Shown here: positions 31,840 to 43,700 of the stretch, piece by piece
Numbering within the stretch: the stretch's first letter is position 1
Layout of the letters: each line of letters opens with the position of its first letter
Assembly: GCA_030248215.1 (NCBI GenBank)
Contig: JASANG010003720.1
Span: 248,001 to 312,000 of the forward strand
Source: Enoplolaimus lenunculus
Lineage: Eukaryota > Nematoda > Enoplea > Enoplida > Thoracostomopsidae
Direction of reading: 5' to 3'
DNA: 64,000 nt
Made by a program: the position numbers and the translations under genes
Notes under the pieces: generated by a model
Seen by the model: only the letters and a program-made list of their open reading frames with translations
What the model was told of the DNA's origin: nothing
Databases searched by the model: none

Positions 31840-32184
31840 TAAGAGGAGGTGGTAACAAGAGGACGGTCTCCATTTTGAGCCCAATCAATATGAGTCCGTC
31901 GCTAATTGTAGCTCATAAATGACTCCAGGACCAAATACAAGTTAAGTTCGAAACTTTAAAGCGTACTTAACTTTTGAAAGTACATTCCTAAGTATCACCT
32001 TGCATGGCCCCTTGTATTATACCTCAAGGTTTTGATACAAGACGATAATTGTACTACCGGATATTTAACAGTACTGAAGAGCGGGTTAAAAATAAATCAC
32101 CGTCCCTAACCCAATAAAAGGGGGTACCCTCTGGAGAGGCCAAATAAATATCAGCCCCCCTCTTTTATTCGGATCACTACAGTA
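31840..32184 (+). mobile_element. TACTGTAG-family MITE
   Basis: Body GAGTCCGTCGCTAATTGTAG, GGGGGTACCCTCTGGAGAGG; right end ATTCGGATCACTACAGTA. Left end weaker. Contains the uninterrupted TTAA site (ACTTAACTTTTGAAAG) used by an insertion in the copy at 36795. Confidence 0.7.
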
Positions 32185-33227
32185 AATATGTATATATACA
32201 TACGTATATATTGTATATCTATATGTATATATTTATAAATATGTATATAGATTAAAATTGATGAAATATTAATGTAGCTGAAGTTGTATGACCCCAATAC
32301 CAAAGTCTGCTCCAGAAATTACTGATTCAAAAATAATGATTTTAAAATAGTTGTCTTTTTCACATTCGTTTGTTGGTTAAAATATGAATTAAACTTCGCT
32401 TAAACGTTCGCCATTGTAGCAGTCTATTAATTTTTGAGTCCACGTTGTAATAGTCTCTCTAGCGATTCTGTTTCGTCTGAGTCATAATGTTTTACAACAC
32501 CAATTAAACGCAAAGTCAACAGTTTTAGTTGATACTTTTTGCGACGTTGATACTCAAATAGCCGGAAATTTCGCAGAAAATTAGCGTAAAAATAAATAAC
32601 TTATACAACAACATGTTAAAGATATTGGGTAACATTAACTAATTAACCATCATGCTTACTACCTAATTTTGGTGCATAAGCCAGAGAAATATGGCAAATT
32701 TAGCGTTCTTTCAAATAATTATTTGTTACGACCGACCATGCACTGTTTTGTGCAATAAATTTCACCGCTGCAATTCTTTTCTGAACGGACAACTGCCGTA
32801 ACCTTGTCTAAAACGCCATAATTTGTCCTTGATAAAAACATTTTTCAAATTTACGATAACATTTGAAAAAACACACGTTATATCCTGCAGTTAATGGTGG
32901 TTTTTATGGTATAACGATCAAAGCCTGTAGCCAGGTAACCTTGATAAGGGATTAAACATTATTCAGCAGCGGCATACAAGAGGTTTCGATGATTTGTAAG
33001 GGAAAATTTTCTAGGGAGCCAAATTTGTTCCAGGGAGGCTCTGCCACACTTGCCCCCCCTTTGGCTACGGGCCCGTAACGATCCCTATATAAACTATATA
33101 CCATACTAAAAATACAAAAATTTCCTGGCGCTTAGTCATGCATCTAAATTACAAGATCATTACAGTTTTTAGTTTTCGATGATAAATATTAATACAAAAA
33201 ATTTAAATGCTATTTGTGTTGCTTTTT
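32185..33227. other. AT-rich spacer with hAT-like fragment
   Basis: TA-rich microsatellite at 32190-32250, otherwise unique DNA. A hAT-like piece at about 32926-33078 has GTAGCCAGG and GGCTACGGGCCCGTA at its ends. No gene recognised. Confidence 0.45.
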
Positions 33228-33454
33228 GGTCCATGTTGTAATAGAGCCAGTTTAAGCTTTAGACTAACTTTCTTGCTTAAGCTTAGGCTTAGGCTTAGGC
33301 TTAGGCTTAGGCTTAGGAATAGGCTCATCACTTCGCTTAGGGTTATGCTTAGGCTTAGGAATAGGCTCATCACTACGCTTAGGCTTAGGCTTAGTCATAG
33401 GTTTATAAATGTGCGTAATATACTACTGTTCCGGCCCTGTTCTATACATGGGCG
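33228..33454 (-). mobile_element. TTAGGC MITE
   Basis: GGTCCATGTTGTAATAGAGC left end, three TTAGGC blocks with GGAATAGGCTCATCAC spacers, right end GGCCCTGTTCTATACATGGG, the satellite-type terminus. Confidence 0.78.
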
Positions 33455-33782
33455 GACGTTTTCATCAGTATTTTTTGCTGATATATTTCAGCAACCACTC
33501 ACTGCTAATGCTTAGTACAAAATCTTGTTGTTTCAACATTACAACTTTGTGCAAATGTTGGTTTCTATATGTTTTGTTTTGTCTCCATCTCTTCAGTTTG
33601 TTGCACAATCCATATACGCTGGGACTTTATAGGATTTTGTCAGGGAATTTGGGATATTTATATAGATCAATGTTATTATCTACAATTATTAACAGTTACC
33701 CCACCCCCGGCTTAAAGTTCTACTGTCTACATATCATGGGCGTCACCTGGACGTCCCCTTTTGCATCCATCCTGATCCATGT

Positions 33783-33986
33783 ATGGTGTATTTGATTGCA
33801 ATCGCAACGGTTGAAAAAGAACTAAATATATCGCTGAACTGTGCAATATTCAACAATGACTCATTCTGTAGTTTTAGTGGTTGTCGTCAACAAAATATAC
33901 AAAAATTTCAATTCAAAATACTCTCATCTGAGACGATGTTGAACGATCCGAATTGGTTAAAATTTGAAAATTTTGTCTCAATTTGA
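33783..33986 (+). CDS. Unrecognised 67-codon open reading frame
   Basis: ATG to TGA, with three closely spaced cysteines in NDSFCSFSGC and an upstream C in NISLNC. Composition is less repetitive than the flanking AT-rich DNA, so it may be an exon of an unassembled gene, but no clear splice sites or family were found. Confidence 0.2.
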   Translation: MVYLIAIATVEKELNISLNCAIFNNDSFCSFSGCRQQNIQKFQFKILSSETMLNDPNWLKFENFVSI

Positions 33987-34892
33987 GTAGGCGTTTTGAG
34001 ACTTGTTTACTTATTTTAAAAAAACGACCCCATTACTTGCTGGTTTTAATAAGTATATTTTGGTTTACAGATCAGGTTTAAAATATACCGTAAAACTGGT
34101 TAAAGTTGTTAAATAAACTTTAACGGGAATGGCTAAAACTGTCAAAACCTGCATATTACAATTGGGATTTGCAGTAAGAGGTCACAGAGTTATTTTTGAG
34201 ACGGCCTGAAGGCCGTTTTGAATACAATCACTTTGTTCTCCCGGGGACCTATTTCAGAATTTTCGATTTTTGAAACTTTTAATATCCGGTCAAGCTAAAC
34301 TTGTTCCGGTGTTTACGATAGCTATGGAGAGTCTAAAATATTTTCAGCTTATTTCAGTAAAACAAAACTGGAACTTACATTGCAGCTCCAGACAAGATGT
34401 CTCCCGTTTTTAACTGATGGATGAGACGGGCGTACACCCGCGTCAGAAATTTTTGAGATAAAATCGTGAGGTCCCTACCTTACAATTTTTTTCGTCAGAA
34501 ATTTCTTTGCGAACAAATGATAACGTTTCCCCCATCTTACAATATTTCGCTGCCAATGACACATATATAGCATACTTGCATTTTATACCATTAGCCAACC
34601 GTTCCCACCCCGGTCAGACGCTTCTGGATCGATTTCTGATGACACTCAACTGGTAAGTTAATTTAATATTTTAATGCCATGTATATGATGCTAATGATTG
34701 GAACAAGGACTCGAACCTGAACTGCCTTGGGATCGTTCAATGGCGCAACGGTTTTCTTATTCGGTGTATTGAATGCGCTGAACCGATATTAACATTCCAA
34801 AAAGCACACCTCGACGACATAAACTCTACGAGCAATGGAGCACATGTTTCAATCATTCCACCCATATCCCATTGTGGCACCTTCCAAAAACT

Positions 34893-35140
34893 TTAACCCA
34901 TGACGACCCATGGCCTACTGACCCATTTCTCACACTGGTATCTCCAGTTTGTGATTGGTTTTTTGTAGTCTGTACAAAACCCAACTACATTTCGCTCATA
35001 CTCACAAATTGAGTACAACTCGATGCTCTTTGGCCGTAAACAATTTTCGACTACGTCGCGTTGAATTTTTGCAATACTGAGGCTGGCTATATTTGCGAAT
35101 TGCATTTGCGCTCGTCGAGCAAATAACATAAAACTCAAAA
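34893..35140 (-). CDS. Possible terminal exon, unknown Cys-containing protein
   Basis: A good acceptor on the minus strand (CTGTTTTTAG) is followed by about 82 open codons ending in TAA at 34893. The product has four spaced cysteines around CEYERNVVGFCTDYKK and an aromatic C-terminus (WVSRPWVVMG). No upstream exon was identified with confidence; the minus-strand segment at 39774-40043 could belong to the same gene. Confidence 0.33.
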
Positions 35141-35584
35141 CTAAAAACAGCAGAGGTGCGTGTACGTGCGCGTATATTCTGCTCTATATTCAGTGACAAT
35201 TTTTACTTCAAAACTTTTCGTCTTTGATGTCCTCGAAAAATTGTTGTTTGATTGTGTATATGCGTCCAGTTTTTTTGTGAACTGTAATCGCACTGTCTAC
35301 TTTAAAGGCAATGTATCCCTTTTAGCGCTTGAAAGTAAAAGTTTGCAAGTTGTTTAGAACACTTAGATTTGAACGCTATTCGTTTTTTGATATATTTTCT
35401 ATTTTTTCATTGTTTTTGTGCGGTTTTAGAGACATAAATTTGTTGATAAAAACCATATGCGTTTAGATTTGAATTTAAATTTTATAATCGAACAATCTGC
35501 CTCTGTTGTATACCATTAAAATGAAAAAAATTTAAGCATGCTATGCTTTCGGTGCCGCATATCGTGTATTCACCGTCCTCTATA

Positions 35585-35665
35585 GCCTGCCAAAAACTCC
35601 ATATATCTTATATATAAAGATATATATACATATTATATATATAAATATATATAATATATATATAA
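35585..35665. repeat. AT microsatellite
   Basis: Nearly pure A/T with many TATATA runs. Confidence 0.85.
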
Positions 35666-35876
35666 CATTTAATGGTCCGATGCAAAACTAATAAAGGTGT
35701 TGATTTCCGTTCGAACAAGCTGTGACAAACATATTTGAAGAGTTGTTTGACAATAGTACACATTTTGAGCATGTGGCAGTGGTATTTGACGCTTAGATTA
35801 AACCTGTGGCTAAAGTTTTTTGTTGACTTTAACTTACGATTTGGCTTAAAGTCGCAAACTGAACGTCTCAAATAAT

Positions 35877-36181
35877 ATATATGTCGTAGGTCAATCTGCT
35901 ATTCAGGCAAATTAATAATTGGTCGAGGCCAATATGCTATTTTATGTAACAGCAGTGTGGCCTGGGCTAAACTGATACTGAACTAACAGACCAATCAGAT
36001 TTGGTTATTTGGACAGACGCAACATCGTTAACCAATCAGCGTTGGAACTACAGCACAGTTGTTTTGCAACATCTTACAGTCGCTATTCGACCTAGGCCCA
36101 ACTGCTATTTGCTCAGAATAGCAGATTGGCCAAGGCCAGTTGGTAATTGGCTTGATTAGCAGATTCGACTACCACATATAT
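35877..36181. mobile_element. Palindromic MITE, single copy
   Basis: Inverted arms around AATCTGCTATTCAGGC and TAATTGGTCGAGGCC on the left and GGCCAGTTGGTAATTGG / TTAGCAGATTCGAC on the right, in a TATAT context. Confidence 0.65.
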
Positions 36182-36794
36182 ACCAAGTTTCTATATCACC
36201 AAAGATTTTTCACATTTCCGGATATTACAGTGACCAAATTTTTAATTTTGGCTGCATAATTTAAGTTTAGCGTACCAATTAAATATCCCGTTCTTCCGCC
36301 AGTACAAACGTGTCATTGTTTGAAGCGCTGGACTATTTAAATCCATCTGATACAGTTTCAGTATTTGTTTGAAACCCCGTATTGCGTATAAAACGTTATC
36401 ATTAAACGAATCTTTGCGTCAAAGTCGCTTTTGCTAAAACTGTAAACTATGTAATTGTAATTAGCGGTGATTCATGCTTGCAGCAATGAAGTTTAAGTTT
36501 GCCAAACGTCCTACACATATCGCTAATGCAGTACGCAATTCATATTAGTGCGGCATCTTTGTTATTTTTACTCGAAAGCTTTTTAGTATTTATGCAAAAA
36601 TAAAATGTATTCATTTTCATTTTAAATTTTGAAACACTTGACGCTTTTATTTACCAAATTATAGCTCAATTGTTTTATTTGATTTACTTCTTAGCCATTT
36701 ATAGAAATTTACAGTTTGAGCAAAGTTTTCCAGCTGCTCGGTATATTTTGAATTGAAAATTTTTTCTCATGCAATTAAAGAAACGTTACTGATA
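36182..36794. other. Intergenic AT-rich DNA
   Basis: No repeat family or exon recognised here. Confidence 0.4.
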
Positions 36795-37377
36795 TCCGTT
36801 AGTGCAATTATCCGTTAAATTAAACGTTTATTTGTCTTGTATTAAAAACTTGAGCGATAATGCAAGGTTATACTTAGGAATGTATTTTCAAATCTTAACC
36901 CTTTCTCACATGAATATTTTCGATTTCCCCTGAGACCTACTTTTATGCTAGGATTCGAACTCCGGTGACTGGAGTGGGAGGCGTATACCATCACCACTGA
37001 GCTATAGGAGCTTGACGCTCGAGCCCGAGGGAACTCTCACGTCTTGTGGTGATTTAGTACTATGTATACGTGTTGCTATTGTTAAACACGGTGCGATATA
37101 TACTATTTAACGTATATACACTGCGTTGAGTTGCCTGCAGGCAACTCAATGTGAGAAGGGGTTAAGTATGCTTTAAAGTTTCGAACTCAACTTTATTTTG
37201 TCCTGGATTTATTTATGTGCTATAATTAGGGACATTTATATTTATGGATTCTAATTAGGGTAAGCGTCACTATCCACTTATGCACTCTTATATATTAGGG
37301 ATACAGACTCCTATTGATTGGGCCTCAAAATGAGGATCCTCTCTTATTATCCACCCCTTATTCAGGTCATTACAGTA
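36795..37377 (-). mobile_element. TACTGTAG-family MITE interrupted by a TTAA MITE
   Basis: Reverse-oriented copy (right edge GGTCATTACAGTA) split at 36895-37165 by a piggyBac-like element. Flanking halves CTTAGGAATGTATTTTCAAA and TGCTTTAAAGTTTCGAAC match the continuous sequence in the other copies. Confidence 0.78.
36895..37165 (-). mobile_element. piggyBac-like TTAA MITE with tRNA-like core, copy 3 (nested)
   Basis: TTAACCCTTTCTCACATG to GTGAGAAGGGGTTAA. Inserted into a TTAA inside the TACTGTAG-family MITE; that site is present once in uninterrupted copies, confirming TTAA target duplication. Confidence 0.87.
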
Positions 37378-37809
37378 GTTGGTAAAACTTAAATTTTTAT
37401 CGTAAACAAGCTTTGATTTTTGAAATATAAGTATTTTTTATGATGTTTGAACTTGAAGTATGTATACCACGCTGAAAATTTTGGGATATATTTTTAATCA
37501 TTTATTTGATTTTATAGTTCCAAGCGGAACGCTTACAGCATCGGACCCATACTATTTCTAATCATGTCAACAAGGTTCTTCTTAAGATAATCGCAGAAAA
37601 CAACATCGCAATAAAGTCAACTGAAACAAAAATATCGTTGCAGTTGCATAGTGGAGAGTCGTTGAGATATTTCGCAAGTGGCAACTCTTAAGATGCTTTT
37701 TATGTGAAAATATTCTACTTGAAATGTGTGAAACTACAGTGATACAACACTTTCAACAGTCAGTGACTCAGGCTCCAAAAAGTGATGGTTAAAAACTCTT
37801 AATCGCTGC

Positions 37810-38008
37810 TGCCCATGTAAAGATCAGGGACGGAACGTTTTTCTGTGGGACTGCAATAGAGTAAGCTCAAGCTTTAGACCAATTTTTTGACTTGGTTGAG
37901 GCGTAGGCAAAGGCTTAGGCTTAGGAATATGCTCATTGTTACGCTTAGGATTAGGCTTGGACTTTAGGAATATACTTTACTGTTCTGTTCCAGTTGTTTA
38001 CATTGGTC
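37810..38008 (-). mobile_element. TTAGGC MITE
   Basis: TGCCCATGTAAAGATCAGGG to GTTTACATTGGTC. Flanks ATCGCTGC / AGCGGTGC agree at 6 of 8. Confidence 0.8.
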
Positions 38009-38567
38009 AGCGGTGCTAACTATAACTTTTAGAAAACTTAGCCCACATTTTCAACTGTGTATAGCAACTGTCAACAGTTTAGTAATAGGTTTTCAAACTC
38101 ACAAACTATTGTAGTTATTGAACTTAAAATTGGTACAACAGTAGAGCAAACCATACGCGACGCATGTGCTGAATTTTAAGCGTCAGCATTCGCTGGTTCA
38201 ATAGCTACAAGACCTGTTATCAACTTGGTGATAGGCGCTACACACATTTTAAAACACGGATCCTTGATTCAGATGTATCACAGGCTGTCTGGTTTGAGAT
38301 TATAAAATGTTGGCAACTGATTTGTACCAATTTTATATCACACCTGTGGCCAACAAAAGTAATGTAGACGTTTCAGTTGATTGATACTTTGGCAAAGCTA
38401 TGATATCTTCACACAAACATTAAAAAATTGTTGTTTTGTCAATTTTTTAACATATGGGTGACTAAAAATTTTCCGAACGGAGCATTGAAGGGTGTTATAG
38501 GACTTTAACGAGGTTACAACCCTTGTAGAAAGTTAAGATTTTCTAAGAATGGCGCTGCGCCTCCTAC

Positions 38568-38760
38568 ACTGCAAAAAATGGTGAGTCAAATTGACTCTCT
38601 TCGAAATAGGCTTTTTCGGACTACACAAATTGAGCCAAATTCGACTCCACAAGAGACAAATTCGACTCAACAAGCGATTCTCAGTTACTCGAATTTGAGC
38701 CTGGCGGAGTCGAATTTTGATTCAGTTTGTGTAGTCCGGACAAAGCCTCAATCTAGCCTA
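38568..38760. mobile_element. Palindromic TA-target MITE, copy 3 (right end lost)
   Basis: Starts CACTGCAAAAAATGGTGAG after TA; inner arm TTTGTGTAGTCCGGACAAAGCC. The terminal right arm has been replaced. Confidence 0.65.
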
Positions 38761-39126
38761 AGCTGACTCTATCGTTAACCTTAAATGTGGGCGAGTTTGT
38801 ACAAGGGGGAGGGCCAGGGAATATTTCGTAGCACAAGATTTTAGCCTTTGGAATCCGACTCTTCCCTGCTGCGTGCAAACATACAAAAGGTGACATTGGT
38901 TTCATAATTTTGTTCAGATTCTAAATTTGCCAACTGATGCTGCCCTGGTTATAATGTCAGAAAGTATAAACGATGCCTCACCAAAATTGTTACCAGCTGG
39001 CATTTAGTATAAACCAGAAATTGTTAGGTAACGTTACAGAAAACTAGCACAAAACGCAAGCTTACGCTGTTGCTTCAAGACGGAATCATACACTCTTGTA
39101 AACGGGGATACTGTCATAGAAACTGC

Positions 39127-39364
39127 GGCCTATGTTACTTTTAGGGCCGTCCCGGTTTCTGGTGGGTCTGTAAAAGAGTAGGTTTACATTATAGACTACA
39201 TTTCTTTGCTTAGGCTTAGGCTTAGACTTAGGTTTAGGAATACGCTTTTGCAATGCTTAGGTATAGGCTTATGCTTCGGAATACGCTTTTGCAACGCTTA
39301 GGCTTAGGTTTAGGCTTAGGAATACACTTATTCTACTGTTACGGCCCTAAAAGTAACATTGGCC
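39127..39364 (-). mobile_element. TTAGGC MITE (TTAC subfamily) lacking its own target duplication
   Basis: GGCCTATGTTACTTTTAGGG to AAAAGTAACATTGGCC with three TTAGGC blocks. The outer flank on one side matches the flank of the copy at 28952-29143, and no 8-bp duplication is present. Confidence 0.8.
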
Positions 39365-39555
39365 CTGATGCGTATACAAGGGAGTAGACAAAATAGACAT
39401 ACCCTTCACAAATTTCTGAACATACAAGAAAGAACCAGTTCAACATGCTTCAGCTGCACACATTGGGCGATTAAAGGTTTAACCTGGTTTACATCAGATT
39501 AGGTTTACCCTAGTGAACCAAAATTTTTGGCTACACCTCTGCTATTAATATTTCC

Positions 39556-39711
39556 GGCCCATGTAAAGATCTGGGGGTGGAGACTTTTTCTGTCAGATTA
39601 CAATAGATAAAGCTTAAGCTTTGGACTAATTTTTTTTGGCTGGCTTTAGGCTTAGGCTTAGGCTTAGGAATATGCTTATAATACTGTTTCGCGCCTGTTG
39701 TTCACATTGTC
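39556..39711 (-). mobile_element. TTAGGC MITE
   Basis: GGCCCATGTAAAGATCTGGG to TTCACATTGTC. Perfect target duplication ATATTTCC (39548-39555, 39712-39719). Confidence 0.85.
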
Positions 39712-39773
39712 ATATTTCCTATTAACGTTACTGTAGCATACGGCGGAGCTGCAGCACATGACAAGTAAATTAC

Positions 39774-40043
39774 GCGGAGACTGTGTCCAAAAATTGTCTG
39801 TGTACACACGCTGATGATTTGTGATTTTTCCCAAGGGTCGAAGCTAAAAGTACAGAATGAATTTTGAAATTTTAAAATTCGATTATACAACGCGTTCGAG
39901 TGTCCATCTTCGTCGTTGCTTGTATTGTTTGAAATTATTGCAAAACAATTTTTGTACTGCACATCAACGTTTGTCGCAGTTAAGACATCTGTTATTAACG
40001 GAAATACATAAACGATGGTAAATGCCAAACTAACAACCATCAT
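39774..40043 (-). CDS. Possible first exon with signal-anchor, unknown protein
   Basis: A minus-strand ATG at 40043 opens 90 codons. The first 20 or so are strongly hydrophobic (VVSLAFTIVYVFPLI), compatible with a signal peptide or anchor, and are followed by Cys- and Asn-rich sequence with NNTS. It ends in phase 0 at a GTAATT donor, a form also used in claudin-like gene A. Beyond it on the same strand lies a MITE (39556-39711). No family recognised. Confidence 0.3.
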
Positions 40044-40494
40044 ACGGAGATATATTTATATGGGTTTTCTTTCATTGTTACTATTTGAGCTAGTGTTAAC
40101 CTATTTGTATGGTTCTTTCTCATCATTCCATACCCAAATTTGTATTTTTCAATGATTATATTTTTTTAGATTATTCCGGTTCCCGTGCGCTATAAATCAC
40201 ATTTTCAATAGTTTAAAAATAAGCATATCATTCGATAACTGCAAAATGACAAAAACCCACTGTGTCAAGTAAATTTTTTTGAGTTTTTCGGTTATCCCTC
40301 TCAGCACGCATTTACCACACGAAATGGTCGGATTTTAAAATTTTTTCATATTTGAGCTTCTCATGATTTGCCCAATCATTTCACACTCAAATTTGAATTT
40401 TTGAACAATTCGATTTTTTTTAAGATCGCTAGTTCCCTCTATGACAAAAAATATTTGTCAAAAACTTGGACAAATTATATATCATTCGATGCAG

Positions 40495-40610
40495 GCTGTA
40501 TAGCTGAGTCCAATGTTGTTCAATTTTTCCAATCAGACTCGTGGTTAACCAATTCTGGTGTGACGCGAAGGTTTCAGTGTTTAAGCGTAAACTCAACCCC
40601 AGTTTATTGA
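40495..40610 (+). CDS. Possible terminal exon upstream of claudin-like gene C
   Basis: The acceptor GATGCAG is followed by 37 open codons and TGA. The product has two cysteines and polar composition (SDSWLTNSGVTRRFQC). It ends 178 bp before the ATG of claudin-like gene C on the same strand, a distance that would suit a nematode operon, but no upstream exons could be tied to it. Confidence 0.25.
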
Positions 40611-40788
40611 ATAGTTAAACCTAATTGGCACTATCAGTTTGTGGTCAAATTTTGTTCAAAGTTTGCCGTTCAAAATATATTCAAAACTGTTTGTATATTT
40701 ACAGCTTGTAATGAAATATATACTCATTTACAACTAGAATAAACCTTCATATCTATAAAAAAACTTAACGCTTTGAACTGTGAACACA

Positions 40789-43700
40789 ATGGTCAAATGT
40801 GTGATGTGTTTTCACGCTTGCTTGTACATTGCAGCAATTCTTGCAAATATTGCCGGTATTGCGTTGATTATTTCAAGTTTAGTGAGCGAAAAATGGCTCA
40901 TCGGCGAACACAGTATTAGCCAAGATCGTATGGAAATACACAATCATGGACTTTGGAAGGATTGCGTTGAATTTTATGACCGACAAAATCTTGCCCAACG
41001 AATGATGCACGATAGAACATCGTGTACTTTGAAAGAATTGAAAAATGACGACGAACATAGGGGGCATAGTCACAGTTCTGAGAGGGTTGTTCACGCGCTT
41101 GGAACAACGAACGAATCACATGTGATGATGGGTAAGGTCGCATCAAGATGCGTAAAACTATGTGTAAGACTGAATTCATGCTCGCGGCCAGAGCCTGACC
41201 AAAGAGTGGGTTCAGTGCCGACGGAAGCGCCCCCCTCCCGCAAACCCCTCGATTGGAGGGCCGACCCTTCGGGGCTTCATTTTGGAAAATCAGACAATTT
41301 TTTCGCTGACCACGAAGTTATTGAGTTGTAAAACATTTTATTGGAGGCTCCATAGGTCGTGTTTTGGGGGCCGAATATCTTAACGCCGGCCCTGGGTGGG
41401 TTCAGCTCGTGTAAGAAACATTTTGGCTACTCGAAGAAAGTCTTAGGCTTGCTTGCCGTAAAGCTTGCGAACTCAACCCTACGTCCTTCCAAAAATAGCT
41501 CTGCTCACCGTTAGCGTGTCGAACTGGCTACGGGTTTGGTTTGGCTGACTGTCATAATTGCCACTGCCATTTTCATAGAACCCGGCCCTTTGATTGCCAG
41601 TTTAGAAAAATCGCCTAATCGGATGTCAGTCAAAACAGCGGTAGACCATTGCGAGAAAGTTCGCGAGCGAAACGAACGGCGACACCAGATATAACTTTCT
41701 AGACCATTAATATACCGGTAGAACACCTGATATTTAGAATTTTTCTATTTTGCTACTAGCCTAAACTTCAACGACCCATGTAAAGATCAGGGGCGGAACG
41801 TTTTTCTGTGGACTGCTATAGAGTAAGCTTAAACTTTAGACTGTTTTTTTGCTTAGGCTTAGGCTTAGGCTTAGAAATATACTCATTATTACGCATAGGA
41901 TTAGGGTTAGGCTTAATAGGCTTAAGAATATGCTTATAGTACTCTTCCACCCCTGTTCTTTACATTGACCACATCAACTGATCATCCGAGTATTTATATG
42001 GCAAGATATCACAAAGTGTGCATAAATACTTGTTTGTATTTGTCAATATTACCATAAGACTAAACGTACGCAAGACTTTCATTTAATACTTTCTGAGAGC
42101 AAAATTAGCTCAATATCTGTAGGTCAGCCTATGGCTAACTCATCATGCGAGAAAAATTGAAATAATGCCAAGAGGCACGAGTGAGGTTATTGCTTACAAG
42201 CGAGGTCAAAACTCATTAGCGCAGAGGCTTATTACGACGGCTGAGAGTCCTCTTTGCCCTTATTACAGAATGGCTTTTTCGTCGATACAGCCTTTTTTAC
42301 TACATGCCGAAACAAAATAGTGTTTTCAGCAGCAATAATTTTAAAAGGAAGTATAGTTTCCTATAGCAATTGTACATCCGGTAAACATACCATGTTAAGA
42401 TTAAAACTATCCTTCGTTTAAACCACACGTTGATAGTAATATTTGACAAATATGCTTACATTTTCAGATTGGAATGTTATCGTTCTTTCGTTGTTGTCCG
42501 CTTCCGGTGCTTGCGGTGTTCTTGCGTTACTGATTGCAGTCGCAGCGTCGCTCACGTTTTGCAGTCCACGATCCTGCGTTGGCAAATGTTTCGCTGCAGT
42601 ATGGTTCTTGTTACTTTTCGTTGCAGGTATGCGTGTATTGTTAACACAGCATCAATTGTGATGCATACCGATTAAACGTAGCAAAATTCAAATATTTCAA
42701 ATAGAACCAGTGCTTTATTGAATAATTTAACAATGATACAAATTACACTTTATGAATAAATTTTTACTTTATGAATAAATTTTTTCTTTGTCGTTTTGCT
42801 GGCTCCGCCATTTCTAATTTTTTTACAAACTCTATTTGCCAGTCTGGTTCATATTGATAGAGCTCGTGGCCACACAGAGACCACTGAAGACCACGCTTAG
42901 GTGGGACCGCAGCCAAGAAGGGGCAAGGGGGGCTCAGCCCTCCCTGGGAACGCTTGGGCTCCCCAAGAATGTTTTCAACTTTGCTTGTAAATCATTGAAA
43001 ACCATTGTATGCCCATTCTGAATAATTTTTAGCCCCCTAGCAAGGTGATCTGGCTACGGGCCTACGCTCAGGTCGCCAGAAAATTTTACAATCTCACAGA
43101 TGCTTCAGCCCAACTTTTAAGCCTTATGAATCTCCTGTGTGCACTCCCTAAAACTGTTTTGGCTGCGCCCATGTTAAGACGGCTACGGTGCTGTAAAGTG
43201 ATCAGAAGAATAGAAAACTTTTTGCAGGACATTATTTTTAAACAAGATTTCAGTTTCTACTGAACATAAAAACTTACAGTCGTCTGAAATTTGCGACATC
43301 ACCGCTGTTACGGTAAGCCAGATCATATTTCAGGCCATGTTACATTTAAGGCCGTTCTGGTTTCTGGTGGGTCTGTAAAAGAGTAGGTTTACATTCTAGG
43401 CTACATTTTTTTGCTTACGCTTAGGTTTAGGCTTAGGCTAAGGAATACGCTGTGCAACGCTTAGGCTTAGGCTTAGGCTTAGGAATACGCTTAACCTACT
43501 GTTTACAGCAGCCCTAAAATTGGCCATGTTTCATATAATCCAAAGTTTATGTTCCATCTCTGGAAAGAAATACAATCGTTTGTTGGCAGTTTCGTTCTAA
43601 TGCGTCGTCCACAATAACGTGCGTACGCTGTGTGGATTTTTGAACCGTTAATTTACGGTTGCCGTCAACAAATTTTCATTTGTCGATAGCAGTCGTCAAT

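Noticed and set aside
33207-33795. Leu/Arg-rich and Phe/Tyr-rich open frames
   Set aside because: The first translates TTAGGC repeats (Leu-Arg-Leu-Arg) and the second is T-rich low-complexity sequence without splice sites.
34690-34760. tRNA-like B box on the minus strand (GGTTCGAGTCC)
   Set aside because: A good B box but no convincing A box, anticodon arm or acceptor stem, so not called as a feature.
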